DNA of 64,000 nucleotides, taken from Serinus canaria (taxonomy: Eukaryota > Chordata > Aves > Passeriformes > Fringillidae). Of the stretch, positions 38,401 through 52,980 are shown piece by piece. The position numbers were made by a program, and so were the translations under genes. The stretch lies in assembly GCF_022539315.1 (NCBI RefSeq), contig NC_066317.1:69647679-69711678 (forward strand), read 5' to 3'. Under the pieces are notes generated by a model, which saw only the letters and a list, made by a program, of their open reading frames with translations, had not been told where the DNA came from and made no database searches. The first letter of the stretch is position 1; each line of letters opens with the position of its first letter.

Positions 38401-40211
38401 CCCAAGGCCAGGCTGGATGGGGCTTGGAGCACCCTGGGATGGTGGAAGGTGTCCCTGACCAAGGCAGGGGTGGAATGGGATGGGCTGTGAGGTCCCTTCC
38501 CACCTGCCCCATCCCAAACCCATCCCAAACCCATCCCAAACCCCGTTCCCTCACGTTTCCCATGCTGAAGTGCCGCTTGAACTCGCAGAACAGGTTGTAG
38601 ACCAGGACAGTCCCATCCTCCTGGATGCACAGCAGGTCCTCCCCCGCTGTCCAGCCCAGGTGCACCAGCTGGCCGCTCTTCCACTGGGAATGGCACGGGA
38701 AGGGTCAGCCCAAGCCAGGGATGGCCCTCCAGCGACACACCTGGAGTGCCTGAGGTCTGACAGCTTGTCCAGAGCTTGGGCACCTCACCCAGAGTCCAAC
38801 ATCTCATCCAAAGGTCTAACACCCCATCCACAGGTCCAGCACCTCATTCAAAACTCCAAAACCTCATCCAGAGAACTGACACCTCAGCCAGAGCTCCAAC
38901 ATCCCAACTGGAGGTCCAGCACCTCATCCAGAGCTCCAACATCCCACCTGCCCTGGCTCTGCAGGTCCCTGAAGTCCTGGCACAGTCCCTCCACTGCCCC
39001 ATGTCCCCCTCAGCCCCAGGCAGGGGGGAAGGAGGATGTTCCGGTGGCTCCAGTACTCATCCCACCCTCCTCTCTCATCCCTGGGCAGCAGGGAGAGGAT
39101 TCTCCCACTCCAAATTCTATTCCACCTTCTTCCATCCCTCATCAGCAGCAAGAGGATTCTCCTGCTCCAAACCCACCCCATCCCAGGGGAGCTGTCTCCC
39201 CCTTGCTCCCACACCCTGTCCCCAACCCCAGGGTGTCTGTCTGTCTGTCCTCCCCACTCACCGGGACACTGGCCAGGAGCAGCCCCGAGGCCGAGTAGAT
39301 CTCCAGGAGCGGGCGGGCACTGGGGGTCTTGTCCCGCCGGGAATTCCTCAGCAGAGCTGGGACAAGGAGGGGACAATCCCTGAGCCATGGGGGGCACAGC
39401 CCCGGCTCGGGGAGGGGGGCTCGGGGGGCTGCACCCACCTATGGGACCCCCATATGGGGCAGCTGCCACCACGCAGTCACGGAGATCCTCCCGCAGCCCC
39501 CATTCCATGGAGTAGAGCTCCAGCTTCCTGCCGGGACAGGGGGATGGAGGGATGGAGGGATGGAGGGATGGAGGGAGGGATGGATGGATGGATGGATGGA
39601 TGGATGGATGGATGGATGGATGGATGGATGGATGGATGGATGGATGGATGGATGGATGGATGGATGGATGGATCCATGGGAAGGATGGACACGGATGAGA
39701 CACGGATGGTGCTCACCCCCAAACTGGTCCTGGGACACCTCCAGGAGCCCCAAGATCCATACCCCGGGAACCCCCAGAGACTCCCAAGGATACCCCAGAC
39801 CAACCCGAGGAGCTGGGGCCACCTCGGGACACCCCAGTGACCCACAGGACCCTCCTCCCAGCCAACCCCAAGACCACCCTGGGACCCCTCAACCCCCCTG
39901 GGCCCCCCGTCCCCAGCCAGCCCCAGGACTCGTGTCCACCCAGGGACCCCCTCAACCCCCCCGATCCCGCCAGCCCCATGGCTACCCCGGAACCCCGAAG
40001 CAGCTCCAGAACCCCACCCCAGCCATCTCCGGGACCCCCTTTCCAGGCCTGCCATCCCCATTCCAGCCCTGGCATCCCCCCCGAGCCCCCCGAGCACAGC
40101 CGGGACCCCCGAGCAGCCCCGGGACCCTCAGGCCGGTGCCGCCGCCGCTGCCCCTCACCGGTAGAAGGTCTCCTCGCCCAGCGGGTTCCAGTTGGCCGTG
40201 TAACAATCCAT
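24400..40211 (-). CDS. VPS16: VPS16, core subunit of HOPS and CORVET
   Basis: Core class C tethering subunit for endosome and lysosome fusion; binds VPS33. Exons in transcript order: 40159-40211, 39439-39527, 39262-39356, 38555-38683, 37927-38071, 37199-37314, 35953-36075, 33199-33254, 32881-32970, 31895-31989, 31112-31188, 30895-31026, 30686-30813, 30574-30609, 29628-29736, 29419-29553, 29232-29340, 29007-29104, 28414-28518, 27206-27283, 26379-26548, 26212-26308, 25275-25378, 24400-24544. All phases agree: 837 aa. Start [19 protein letters not shown]-terminal beta-propeller includes [21 protein letters not shown]-terminal helical solenoid (Vps16_C) includes [10 protein letters not shown] and [11 protein letters not shown]. 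End ...ARAQLLKK. Exon 19 uses donor GTCAGC, and its end (GGYCQR/RIEGR) differs from the mammalian SYAAEE/RIEGR. Confidence 0.97.
24560..25274. repeat. Minisatellite GATGTCCCCCTGAGGGTCCC, VPS16 intron 23
   Basis: From about 24740 to the edge of exon 23, dense 22-45 bp units such as GGATGTCCCCCTGAGGATCC fill the intron. The part 24545-24740 is unique. Confidence 0.8.
25381..26170. repeat. Purine-rich tract, about 780 bp, VPS16 intron 22
   Basis: The + strand is almost all A and G (units like GGGAGGAAGAGGATGGGAGG). In the VPS16 transcript this is a 780-nt C/U-rich tract that runs directly into the acceptor of exon 25275-25378. Apparent long ORFs on both strands come from skewed composition. Confidence 0.9.
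26570..27125. repeat. CCCTGTCCCAGCCTCAGTGT minisatellite, VPS16 intron 20
   Basis: About 25 diverged 22-bp units between exons 26379-26548 and 27206-27283. Confidence 0.85.
27295..27750. repeat. GGGGACATGGCACGGACA minisatellite, VPS16 intron 19
   Basis: About 25 units of 16-24 bp (ACATGGGGACATGGCACGGA). It starts directly upstream (transcript sense) of exon 27206-27283. Confidence 0.9.
28080..28460 (-). repeat. VPS16: Triplicated end of VPS16 exon 19 with its donor
   Basis: The last about 45 nt of exon 19 plus its GTCAGC donor (real copy at 28411-28460) recur in the following intron at 28253-28300 and 28085-28132. All copies share GCAGTAGCCCCCCAGCACGT and CAGGTYGCCCA. The copies lack an acceptor, so they are exon fragments, not usable cassettes. 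Confidence 0.9.
28560..29006. repeat. GGGGTCACTGAGGGTGGTTT minisatellite, VPS16 intron 18
   Basis: Units of 25-50 bp reach the donor of exon 29007-29104. At 28738-28757 the array contains a 20-nt copy of the exon-18 end and donor (CTCACCTGGAGGTACAGGCT, one mismatch to 29002-29021). Confidence 0.85.
29750..30190. repeat. GGGGACATGGAGGGGTCAGG minisatellite, VPS16 intron 14
   Basis: About 20 units of 20-30 bp next to exon 29628-29736, followed to 30530 by GGGATGGGGAATGTGGGAT repeats. Confidence 0.85.
31313..31885 (-). mobile_element. Two adjacent CR1 LINE fragments, reverse orientation
   Basis: First copy 31313-31715 with GTCCATCCAGCCTGGCCTTG and TTCCCAGCTCTCCCAGCCTG; second from 31715 with GGTTTGGGTGGGAAGGGACC, CTCCAAGCCCGTGTCCAACC and GATGGAGCATCCACAGCTCC. 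They lie in VPS16 intron 10 and end just before exon 31895-31989. Confidence 0.8.
32080..32790. repeat. ACATCCCATGGGATGGGGAA minisatellite, VPS16 intron 9
   Basis: About 18 units of 35-40 bp, containing GGACCTGGGAACATCCCATG, fill the intron 32971... side of exon 10. Confidence 0.9.
33055..33190. repeat. (GGGACA)n microsatellite
   Basis: Hexamer GGGACA/GCGACA run right next to the donor of VPS16 exon 33199-33254. Confidence 0.9.
33285..33800. repeat. 13-bp minisatellite GGGAATGGGAACT
   Basis: About 38 copies of AACTGGGAATGGG just upstream (transcript sense) of VPS16 exon 8. Long ORFs on both strands result from the repeat. Confidence 0.95.
34240..34515. repeat. ACAATTGTAAAAA tandem repeat
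   Basis: About 14 diverged 18-20 bp units (AATTGTAAAAAACC). AT-rich, in VPS16 intron 7. Confidence 0.85.
34580..35900. repeat. AT-rich minisatellite with CAATGGCAGGCAAAGATTT core
   Basis: About 25-28 copies of a 45-60 bp unit: (ATT)n, then ATCAATGGCAGGCAAAGA, then a T run. It makes VPS16 intron 7 (33255-35952) the longest and most AT-rich intron of the gene. Confidence 0.95.
35375..35455. repeat. A23 run followed by (TTA)n
   Basis: Twenty-three A at 35375-35397 followed by about 19 TTA units, inside the AT-rich minisatellite. A poly(A)-triplet junction of this kind is prone to slippage and assembly error. Confidence 0.95.
36058..36835 (-). repeat. VPS16: Minisatellite made of VPS16 exon 7 acceptor copies
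   Basis: About ten 60-75 bp units follow the real exon edge (36061-36080). Each contains CAGCCCGGGGGGYGTCTGGG, which on the transcript strand is an intact CCCAG acceptor plus the first about 20 nt of exon 7. They lie in intron 6, upstream of the real site in the transcript. Splicing into a copy would read eleven codons and reach TGA. Confidence 0.92.
36840..37190. other. Rest of VPS16 intron 6
   Basis: Loose repeats of GGGGTCACCAGGGGACACCA and CAGAGTGACCACAAGTGG, then unique sequence up to exon 37199-37314. Nothing coding seen. Confidence 0.6.
37325..37925. repeat. GGACAGAGAGGGACAGTGGG minisatellite, VPS16 intron 5
   Basis: Repeats at two scales: short GGGACAGA words inside longer units of about 110 bp (GGCATGTGGGACAGAGGGAC, GGGGACAGAGAAACAGAAGG). 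It fills the intron from exon 6 to the donor of exon 5. Confidence 0.9.
38262..38515 (+). mobile_element. CR1 LINE fragment, forward orientation
   Basis: Forward CR1 words: GGAAGTGCCCAAGGCCAGGC, TGGATGGGGCTTGGAGCACC, CTGGGATGGTGGAAGGTGTC and GGTGGAATGGGATGGGCTGT. It is antisense to VPS16, in intron 4. Confidence 0.85.
38725..39000. repeat. CACCTCATCCAGAGCTCCAA repeat, VPS16 intron 3
   Basis: About ten 22-bp units (AACATCCCACC, CAGCACCTCATCCAGAGCTC). Confidence 0.8.
39536..39672. repeat. (TGGA)n microsatellite
   Basis: Tetranucleotide TGGA run, about 23 perfect units from 39580, preceded by GGAGGGAT variants, in VPS16 intron 1 close to exon 2. Confidence 0.97.
39680..40158. other. Rest of VPS16 intron 1
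   Basis: C-rich sequence with loose CCCCAGCCAACCCCAAGACC-like repeats. No coding signal; ORFs here are composition-driven. Confidence 0.6.
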
Positions 40212-40515
40212 GGCGCGGCCGGGACGGGGGAACCGGGATGGGCTGAGGGGAACCGGGACCGGGATGGGGACCTGGCGGTCCCGGCGCTTCCCTCAGCGCG
40301 CCACGCCCCTCACGTCGCGCCGTGACGCAGGATAGGGCGTCGCCATCTTGGGTGAGGGCACGGGCAGGTGAATGGGGAACCGCCGCCATGTTGAGTGAGG
40401 GCAATGAAAAAGGGGAACCGCCGCCATCTTGGGTGAGGGCTGTGGGAAAGGGGAACCGCCGCCATCTTGGGTGAGGGCTGTGGGAAAGGGGAACCGCCGC
40501 CATCTTGGCTGAAGG
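40212..40515 (-). promoter_or_regulatory. VPS16: VPS16 promoter with a five-copy YY1-like array
   Basis: Upstream of the VPS16 start. About 38-40 bp units repeat GAACCGCCGCCATCTTGGGT; five GCCAT[C/G]TTG cores lie near 40343, 40386, 40424, 40461 and 40500. On the transcript strand the core reads CAAGATGGCGGC, the YY1 consensus. GC-rich, no TATA box. Confidence 0.75.
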
Positions 40516-40789
40516 CACAGACTTTGTCCCCCCAGAGTTGCCGCCTGTCCCCAAAGATTTCCCCTCTCCCCCAAATCTCCGTTTTACCCCAGTGTGTCCC
40601 CAGTTCCCCAAGAGGCCTCTTATCCGCAAAGGTGTCGCCCAAGATGTCCCCTGTTCCACGGAGGTGTCCCTCAAGGTATGCCTCCTCCCTCAGAGTGTTT
40701 GCTGTCCCTCAAGCTGTCCCTTACCCCCAGGGGATGTCCCCATGCCCCAAGATGTCCCTTGTCACACACACTGTTCCCAAAGGTCTATC

Positions 40790-40795
40790 TTTATT
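40790..40795 (-). terminator. Polyadenylation signal of the NAT8-like gene
   Basis: AATAAA on the minus strand, about 500 bases after the stop at 41292. The 3' UTR (40870-41270) contains GGTGCCACGGCAGTGCCAGG repeats. Confidence 0.8.
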
Positions 40796-41291
40796 TCCTG
40801 CTGCTAGAAATCCAGGAAGGGCCACGGAGGTGCCCCCTCTGCCAGGGTGGGGATCAGGGGTGCCATGGCGGTGCTTCAGGTGCCAGGGGTGGAGTGCTGT
40901 GGTGGAGTCCCGGAGCTGGGATGCCAGGGCGGTGCCACACGTCCCGGTGGCACGGTGCCAAGGTGTTGCCAGGCTGGGGTGCCCTGGCGGTGCTCTGTGT
41001 CCTGGGATCGCGGTGCTGTGCCCGTGCTGCTGTGCCAGGGTGGGGGTCGGAGCGGTGGGGCGGTGTCCCGGGGCCAGGTTTGGGGTGCCATAGCGGTGCC
41101 AGGGTTCATGGGCAGCGGCGGTGCCAGGGTTCGGGTGCCACGGCAGCGCCATGCGTGCCACGGCAACACCTCATGTCCCGGGCTCGCGGTGCCATGCCGG
41201 GGCCGGGGCTGGAGCTGGAGTGCCACGGCAGTGCCAGGTTTGGGGTGCCGTGCCACCGGGGCCGCGTCACCGCGGCAGCACCACCCCGGCC

Positions 41292-41951
41292 CTACTTATT
41301 GCCATTGCCCAGGTCACAGCGGTAGTGAAACATCTGGAAGTTCAGCAAGGTGCCCAGCAGCGAGGGGTACGAGGCCCCCACCTTGCGGAACCCCTGCCCC
41401 TCGTAGAGCCTCTGCGCCACCACCTGCACCACGGAGGTGCTGAGCACCACGGTGCTGTACCCACGGGCCCGGGCGAACGCCAGCACCTCCCGGCACAGCG
41501 CCCGCGCCAGCCCGCGGCCCCGCTGCTCGCGGCTCACCGACAGCCTCTTGAGCTCCAGCTCGCCCCGGCCCGCGGGCACCGCAGCCACAATGCCCGCCAC
41601 GGCGCCGGCCTCCTCGGCCACCCAGAAGCGGCAGTCGGGTGAGCGCAGGTACGCGCCGGACACGTCGCACAGGTCGGTGCCCAGCGCCTCTCGCACGTAA
41701 TCGGTGACGAGCGAGCGCACCAGCACCCAGATCAGCACCAGCGCCAGCGCCACCGCGCCCAGCCCCAGCACCCAGGAGCCCGCGGCCGCCCGCGCCGCCA
41801 CGAAGACGGCCAGCAGTGCCAGGCGCACCCGCGCCGCCCGCAGCACGTGCCGGAAGGAGGCCGGGGCGTGCTCCAGGATGCCGCGGGCGAACAACGCCCG
41901 CACGGCCTCGTAGTCCTGCTCCTGGTACTGCCGGATGCGGAATGACGCCAT
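41292..41951 (-). CDS. NAT8/camello-type N-acetyltransferase
   Basis: 219-aa GNAT-family protein in one coding exon, starting MASFRIRQYQEQDYEAVRAL. It closely follows the NAT8 family pattern: N-terminal RKYQE-like stretch, EHAPASFRHVL, a hydrophobic segment at about residues 42-80 that should anchor it in the ER/Golgi membrane, FWVAEEAGAVAGIVAAVP, and the acetyl-CoA motif REQRGRGLARAL. NAT8 enzymes acetylate cysteine conjugates or lumenal lysines; which substrate applies here is unknown, so I do not assign a paralogue. Family length is about 220-230. The acceptor CCTCCAG ends 8 bases before the ATG, so at least one 5' non-coding exon lies upstream (possibly near 43233-43290). Confidence 0.93.
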   Translation of the reverse strand: MASFRIRQYQEQDYEAVRALFARGILEHAPASFRHVLRAARVRLALLAVFVAARAAAGSWVLGLGAVALALVLIWVLVRSLVTDYVREALGTDLCDVSGAYLRSPDCRFWVAEEAGAVAGIVAAVPAGRGELELKRLSVSREQRGRGLARALCREVLAFARARGYSTVVLSTSVVQVVAQRLYEGQGFRKVGASYPSLLGTLLNFQMFHYRCDLGNGNK

Positions 41952-42049
41952 GGGGGCACCTGGAGGGGCACGGAGAGGGGTTAAGGGGGTGCTATAGGGG
42001 AGATGGGCAGGGGGAGATGGATCCTGGGGGGTACGGGGGGGTCAGGGAT

Positions 42050-42645
42050 AGCCAGAGTGTCCTGAGGGTCCCTGGGGTGGCACAAGGGCACCACGATGGA
42101 TGGGGACTCCCCAGGCCCATCCCTAGGATGGCACAAGGGATCAGGGCAGTGCTCACCCTCACAGGGACCCCTGGTGTGCCCCCAGACCCATCCCTGGGGT
42201 GGCAGAAAGGGTTAGGGCAGTGCCCACCCTCACAGGGACAGCCAGAATGTCCTGAGACCCATCCCTGGCCATGGCACAAGGGGTCAGGGCAGTGCCATGG
42301 ATGGAGACCCCCAGACCCATCCCTGTGGTGGCACAAGGGGTCAGGGCAGTGCCCACCCTCACAGGGACCCCCGGTGTCCCCCCAGACCCATCCCTGGGGT
42401 GGCAGAAGGGGTCAGGGCAGTGCCATGGATGGAGACCCCCCCAGGATACCCCCAGATCCCATTTTTGGGATGGCACATGGGGGTCACGGCAGTGCCCACC
42501 TTCGCAGGAACCCCCAGGATACCCCCGAACACATTTGTCGGATGGCACAGAGGGGTGAGGGCAGTGCCCACCCTCGCAGGGACCCTCGGTGTGCCCCCAG
42601 ACCCATCCCTGGCATGGCACAGGGGGGTCAGGACAGTGCCAGTGC
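42050..42645. repeat. About 60-100 bp tandem repeat x6, NAT8-like 5' intron
   Basis: Units contain CCCAGACCCATCCCTGGGGT, GGCACAAGGGGTCAGGGCAG and GCCCACCCTCACAGGGACCC. Confidence 0.88.
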
Positions 42646-42899
42646 TGCTCCCACCCAGGGGTGCCCCAAAAACAAGGGGGAAAAAAGTGTGGGGGGTCCC
42701 TTCCCCTCCCTTGCTGAGCCCTCAGGGGTTCATCCCCCACACCAGCTGGGCAGAGGCTTTACCTGGCACACGCGAGGTGGGCAGCAGGGGCACTGGGGGG
42801 TCACAGGGGAAGAGCTGCAGGATCTGGGGGTGTCCCACCTTCCCCGGGACCCCCGCACTCATCGGGAGCCGCGGCACGAACCGCCCCGGGCAAAGGTGG

Positions 42900-43085
42900 G
42901 CAGGGCGTGGGCACTGTGCTGTGCCCGTGACAGAGCGGGGCAAAGGAGCACAGGGCCCGGGGGAGCACGGGGACAGCAGGGACGGGAGGGGACAGGAGGG
43001 GGCAGGGGGACAGCAGGGACGGGAGGGGAGGGGACAGGAGGGGGCACGGGGACAGCAGGGACGGAAGGGGACAGGAGGAGGACAT
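42900..43085. repeat. GGGGACAGCAGGGACGGGAG repeat
   Basis: Three to four units of about 50 bp within the probable 5' intron of the NAT8-like gene. Confidence 0.8.
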
Positions 43086-43232
43086 GGGCACAGCCCCCCT
43101 CTAGGTTTGGGGTTCAGACCCAGGCTGGGCACGGCAAGGGGGTCCCCAAAGTGCCCCAAACCCGGCGCTGCGGGGGGTGCCCGGCCCCAAACTCCCCCCT
43201 CCCAAAAAATCCCTCCCGGCCGCCCCCCCCAC

Positions 43233-43330
43233 CTGCTGCTCCCGGCGCTGTCGTTCCTCAAACCGGGACCGGCGGCTCTACGGCTCCTCGGGGTCAACCG
43301 GGGGGTCCCTCAGCGGCCCGAGGGGGGCTC
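43233..43330 (-). promoter_or_regulatory. Possible first exon and promoter of the NAT8-like gene
   Basis: On the minus strand, GGAGCAGCAG/GTGGGG is a good donor at 43232/43233, in a CpG-rich region, and it would splice to the acceptor just before the ATG at 41951. No transcript evidence is available; the first base is unknown. Confidence 0.35.
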
Positions 43331-43339
43331 GGTGACCCC

Positions 43340-44560
43340 CTTAGCACCCCCAGGGACTTTTTTTTGGGGGGTGGTCTTTGTTTGCCGCACCCCCCAGCCC
43401 GGCCTGTGCCTGCAAGATGCCGGATGCGTTCAGCCCATCGTTCTGCGGAGCTTGGGGTGGGGGGTCCGGCAGGTTTTGGGGGGCTCCGGTGGCAGCACCG
43501 GGGGGGGGACACCCCCGATTTGGGCCGTGCCCAGGCCGGCGGAGGCTCCGGCGGCGCGGCGAGCGCAGGCGCCGAGCGGGAAGCGCTGTCCCTGCCGATG
43601 ATGCCGTAAAGAGATCGCGGAAGGTTATGGGGTCACGGGGGGGATTTGGGGGAGCGCAGGGCACGGGGGGGCCCGGGCAGTGGCGGGGGGACACTGTACG
43701 AGACCCCTGTCACCCCCAAATCCCGGCGATGGGGCAGTAATGGATGGCTACGGGGAAGTGGGGTGGCGGTGCAGCCCCTCGCAGAGTGTGGGTCCCCACT
43801 GCTGGGACCCCCAAGCCCTGCCCAGGGTCACCCCAGGGGGCGGGGGGGTCCTCATGGTGTTGCTCGCCCCCCCAGCCCCGTGCTGGAGCCTCCCCGTGGG
43901 GTGTCATGGGCGTCCCCGCGGTGTTGGGGACCCCCATGGTGCTGGGGACCCCCAGGAACGGCTCAGCCCAGCGCTGGGGACAGCCCTTTATTTGGGGAGG
44001 GGGACACGGGGGCATCAGAGCCCAGCAGGGCACAGCCCTCCGCCCTGCAGGACCGCAGGGGGGTTGGGGTCACCCCGACCCCTTTTTTGTACCCTACAAC
44101 CCCCCCAGTGCCCCCCCGGCTTCCCGTGGGACTCGGGGTGCCCCATGCCGCCGCCCCCCATCTCCTGGGGGCTCAGGGGGTGCTGCCTCTGATGGTGGTG
44201 CCCGATCCTCCCACCATGACCCCCCCAGACCCCATCCCTGATCGTCTCTCGGTGTCCCCAAAGTCCCAACAACACCCAGGACCCGCCGGACCCTCCCAGT
44301 GCACCCATGGTCCGGCACTTCCCAGACCCCACAGCCCAGGCACCCCCGGACCCCCCAGCCTGGAGAACCCCCCACGGTCGCAGCAGTGCCGGACATTGTC
44401 CCCAAGGTCCCCAGAACTTCGCAGACCCCCCCAGGTCCCTCGTGGCCCAGCAGCCCCCAGAGCAGTCCAGTGCCCCCAGCACTCTCGGGCCGCCCCACGC
44501 TGCCGGTCCCCATTGTCCCCGCTGTCCAGGGACCCCCCCGTGTCACCCCCGTGTCCCCCC
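43340..44560. other. GC-rich intergenic stretch with a minus-strand AATAAA
   Basis: No conserved coding exon was seen. AATAAA on the minus strand at 43987-43992 would fit the 3' end of a transcript started from the CpG/CCAAT region at 44580-44880. A 220-codon minus ORF (44094-44756) is low-complexity Gly/Pro-rich and overlaps that promoter-like region. Confidence 0.45.
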
Positions 44561-44579
44561 AGCCCAGCCCCCTCCGCGC

Positions 44580-44880
44580 CGCAGATGAATCTCGCATCCT
44601 ATTGGTCCCTGCCTCCGCCGCGCCCCGCCCCTCCCGCTGCCGGCAGCCAATAGGCGCCCAGATATGAGGAGAGGGGTGGGACAGGCGCTCACGTGCGCGT
44701 CGGGGGCGGGGCCAGATCATCCAATGGGGAAAGGGGGCGGGGCCATTGGGGAGCACTCAACAGGAAAGGGGCGTGCCCTAATGAGGGGCGCGGCTCGGCG
44801 CGGAATTTCTATTGGTCAGCAGCGAATGGGCGGTGCTTTACCGCGGCGGCGCTATTGAAGGGCATTGAATGGGCGTGGCC
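44580..44880. promoter_or_regulatory. CpG promoter-like region, no assigned gene
   Basis: ATTGG/CCAAT motifs at about 44600, 44647, 44719, 44745 and 44811, with several GC boxes (GGGGCGGGGCC), and many CpG. It has the make-up of a bidirectional housekeeping promoter, but no recognised gene starts here: CPXM1 ends at 45227 and the NAT8-like gene starts near 43.3 kb. Confidence 0.55.
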
Positions 44881-44919
44881 TCGTCGAGTTCCCACGGGCG
44901 GGTCCCGGGCAGGATCGAG

Positions 44920-45130
44920 CCCCGGTCCCGGTCCTATTCCCGGTCCCGTTCCCGTTCCCATTCCAGTTCCTATTCCCGGTCCTTTTCTCGGTCTCGGTCC
45001 CGTTCCCTTTCCCTTTCCCATTCCCATTCCTATTCCTATTCCCGGTCCAGTTCCTATTGCCAGTCCCTTCCTCGGTCCCGTTTCCCTTTCCCTTTCCCAT
45101 TCCTGGTCCCTCCGCCGCTCCAGCCCCGCA
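44920..45130. repeat. CCCGGTCCCGTTCCCATTCC repeat
   Basis: Short TTCCCGGTCC/TTCCTATTCC units between the CpG region and the CPXM1 3' end. Arginine/serine-looking ORFs are composition artefacts. Confidence 0.85.
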
Positions 45131-45157
45131 GACTCGCAGCGGCAGCGCACCCAAACT

Positions 45158-45163
45158 TTACTG
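45158..45163 (-). terminator. CPXM1: Probable CPXM1 polyadenylation signal (AGTAAA)
   Basis: TTTACT on the + strand, AGTAAA on the transcript strand, 64 bases after the CPXM1 stop. It is a known weaker variant; no AATAAA was seen between it and the stop. Confidence 0.5.
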
Positions 45164-45226
45164 GGAGCCGTCCCGCCCGACCCCCCGCGCCCCCCGGCCG
45201 AGCCCGCGGCCCCGGGGCCGCCCCGG

Positions 45227-51390
<6,164 letters not shown>

Positions 51391-51391
51391 C

Positions 51392-51891
51392 NNNNNNNNN
51401 NNNNNNNNNNNNNNNNNNNNNNNNNNNNNNNNNNNNNNNNNNNNNNNNNNNNNNNNNNNNNNNNNNNNNNNNNNNNNNNNNNNNNNNNNNNNNNNNNNNN
51501 NNNNNNNNNNNNNNNNNNNNNNNNNNNNNNNNNNNNNNNNNNNNNNNNNNNNNNNNNNNNNNNNNNNNNNNNNNNNNNNNNNNNNNNNNNNNNNNNNNNN
51601 NNNNNNNNNNNNNNNNNNNNNNNNNNNNNNNNNNNNNNNNNNNNNNNNNNNNNNNNNNNNNNNNNNNNNNNNNNNNNNNNNNNNNNNNNNNNNNNNNNNN
51701 NNNNNNNNNNNNNNNNNNNNNNNNNNNNNNNNNNNNNNNNNNNNNNNNNNNNNNNNNNNNNNNNNNNNNNNNNNNNNNNNNNNNNNNNNNNNNNNNNNNN
51801 NNNNNNNNNNNNNNNNNNNNNNNNNNNNNNNNNNNNNNNNNNNNNNNNNNNNNNNNNNNNNNNNNNNNNNNNNNNNNNNNNNNNNNNNNNN
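51392..51891. other. Assembly gap, exactly 500 N
   Basis: A round 500 N placeholder. The 5' parts of both flanking genes (CPXM1 on minus, ZNF638 on plus) are absent, so the true missing sequence is much longer. Confidence 0.99.
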
Positions 51892-52125
51892 CCAATTTTC
51901 TAGTTTTTTTCCCAGATAGGATAGATTTCTCCGTGTTTCCCATTTTTCTTCTCTTTCATTCTTTCCCCAGAAAGAAATGCTCTTTCCCCCAGTTTCCACA
52001 GGCCCCTTTCCCCAAATCCCCATTTTTCTCCAAATCAGTTAGGAGTTTTTTCCGTTTTTTCAGCGTTTTCAGTCTAGATCTTTTGTCAGCATTTCCTGGG
52101 TTTTTTTTCATTTCTTTCTTTCAGA
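51892..52125. other. T-rich sequence after the gap
   Basis: Pyrimidine-rich, ending in GGGTTTTTTTTCATTTC and TTTCTTTCAG, which looks like a strong 3' splice site, but what follows is the T-depleted tract and not a recognisable exon. Confidence 0.6.
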
Positions 52126-52980
52126 AAAAGAAGATCAGGAAACAAACGACGATAGGGGAAGCAAGCAAACAGAGGAAAAACGAACAGAAAAGGGGAAAAA
52201 GAAAAAGGGAGGAAAAAAGGAAGGGAAAAAGAAAAGGGGAAAGGGAAAAAAAGAAAAAGGAAACAAAGAAAGAGGTGAAACAAAGACACCGGGGCACAAA
52301 GAAAAGGGAAAGAGGAAAAGGGAAACCCCAAGAAAAAGGGAAAAAAGACCAAGGGAAACAAAAAGCAAAAGGGAACAAGGACAGGGGCACAAGGACAACA
52401 GAAAAGGGGGACAAAGAACCGGGCACCAAAAGGCAACGGGGACCCAAAAGCCCAAGACCAGGGACACAAGCAACCCAGGGCCCCAAGGCCCGGGTACCAA
52501 GACCCAGACACCAGGGCAAAGGACAAAGGGCCCGCAGGGCCCCCAGCCCCAGGCCGGCATCAGCCCCGGAGGCGCCCAGCCCCAGGCCGAGGCCCCAGGG
52601 GCCCACACCAAAAGAAAAAAAGAACGAGGGCGAAAGAAAAGGAAAGGGGAAGAAAGAAAAAGGGAAAAAGCACAAAAGGCAAGACAAGGAAAGGGGAAAG
52701 AGAGCAAAGGGAACAAGGGAAAAGGACACCACAAGCAATCAGGAAAAAAAGAAAGGGAAAAAGAAAAGGACCAACAAGGGAAAAAGGACACCCAAAGGGA
52801 ACAAAGAAAAAAAGGAAGAGGGAAGAAAGAAAAGGAAAGGGGACGAAAGACCAAGTGCCCAAGAAAAAAAGGACCGGGACAAAGCAAAAAGGGACACAGG
52901 CAAAAGGGGCAAAAGGACACAAGGAAAAAAGAACGGGCAAAGAAAAAAGGGGAAAACAAGGGAACAAAGCAAAAAAGGGA
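52126..52980. other. T-depleted purine-rich tract, 840 nt with six T
   Basis: From 52141 to 52980 I count 6 T in 840 bases; the rest is A, G and some C (GGAAAAAGAAAAGGG words, with a C/G-rich middle at 52440-52610). All + strand frames are nearly open because stop codons need T. The Lys/Glu-rich translation has no counterpart in ZNF638 proteins I know. Probably intronic low-complexity sequence. Confidence 0.85.

Noticed and set aside
40310..40515. Start codons in the ATGGCGGC repeats as alternative VPS16 starts
   Set aside because: The minus-strand ATGGCGGC copies are not in an open frame joined to exon 1. The conserved start [12 protein letters not shown] at 40211 is clear.
41314..41700. 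Other-frame ORFs within the NAT8-like gene
   Set aside because: Shadow frames of a clear GNAT coding exon with very high GC.
44094..44756. 220-codon minus-strand ORF near an AATAAA
   Set aside because: Gly/Thr-rich low complexity with no family resemblance; it overlaps a promoter-like CpG block. Kept only as a possible transcript.
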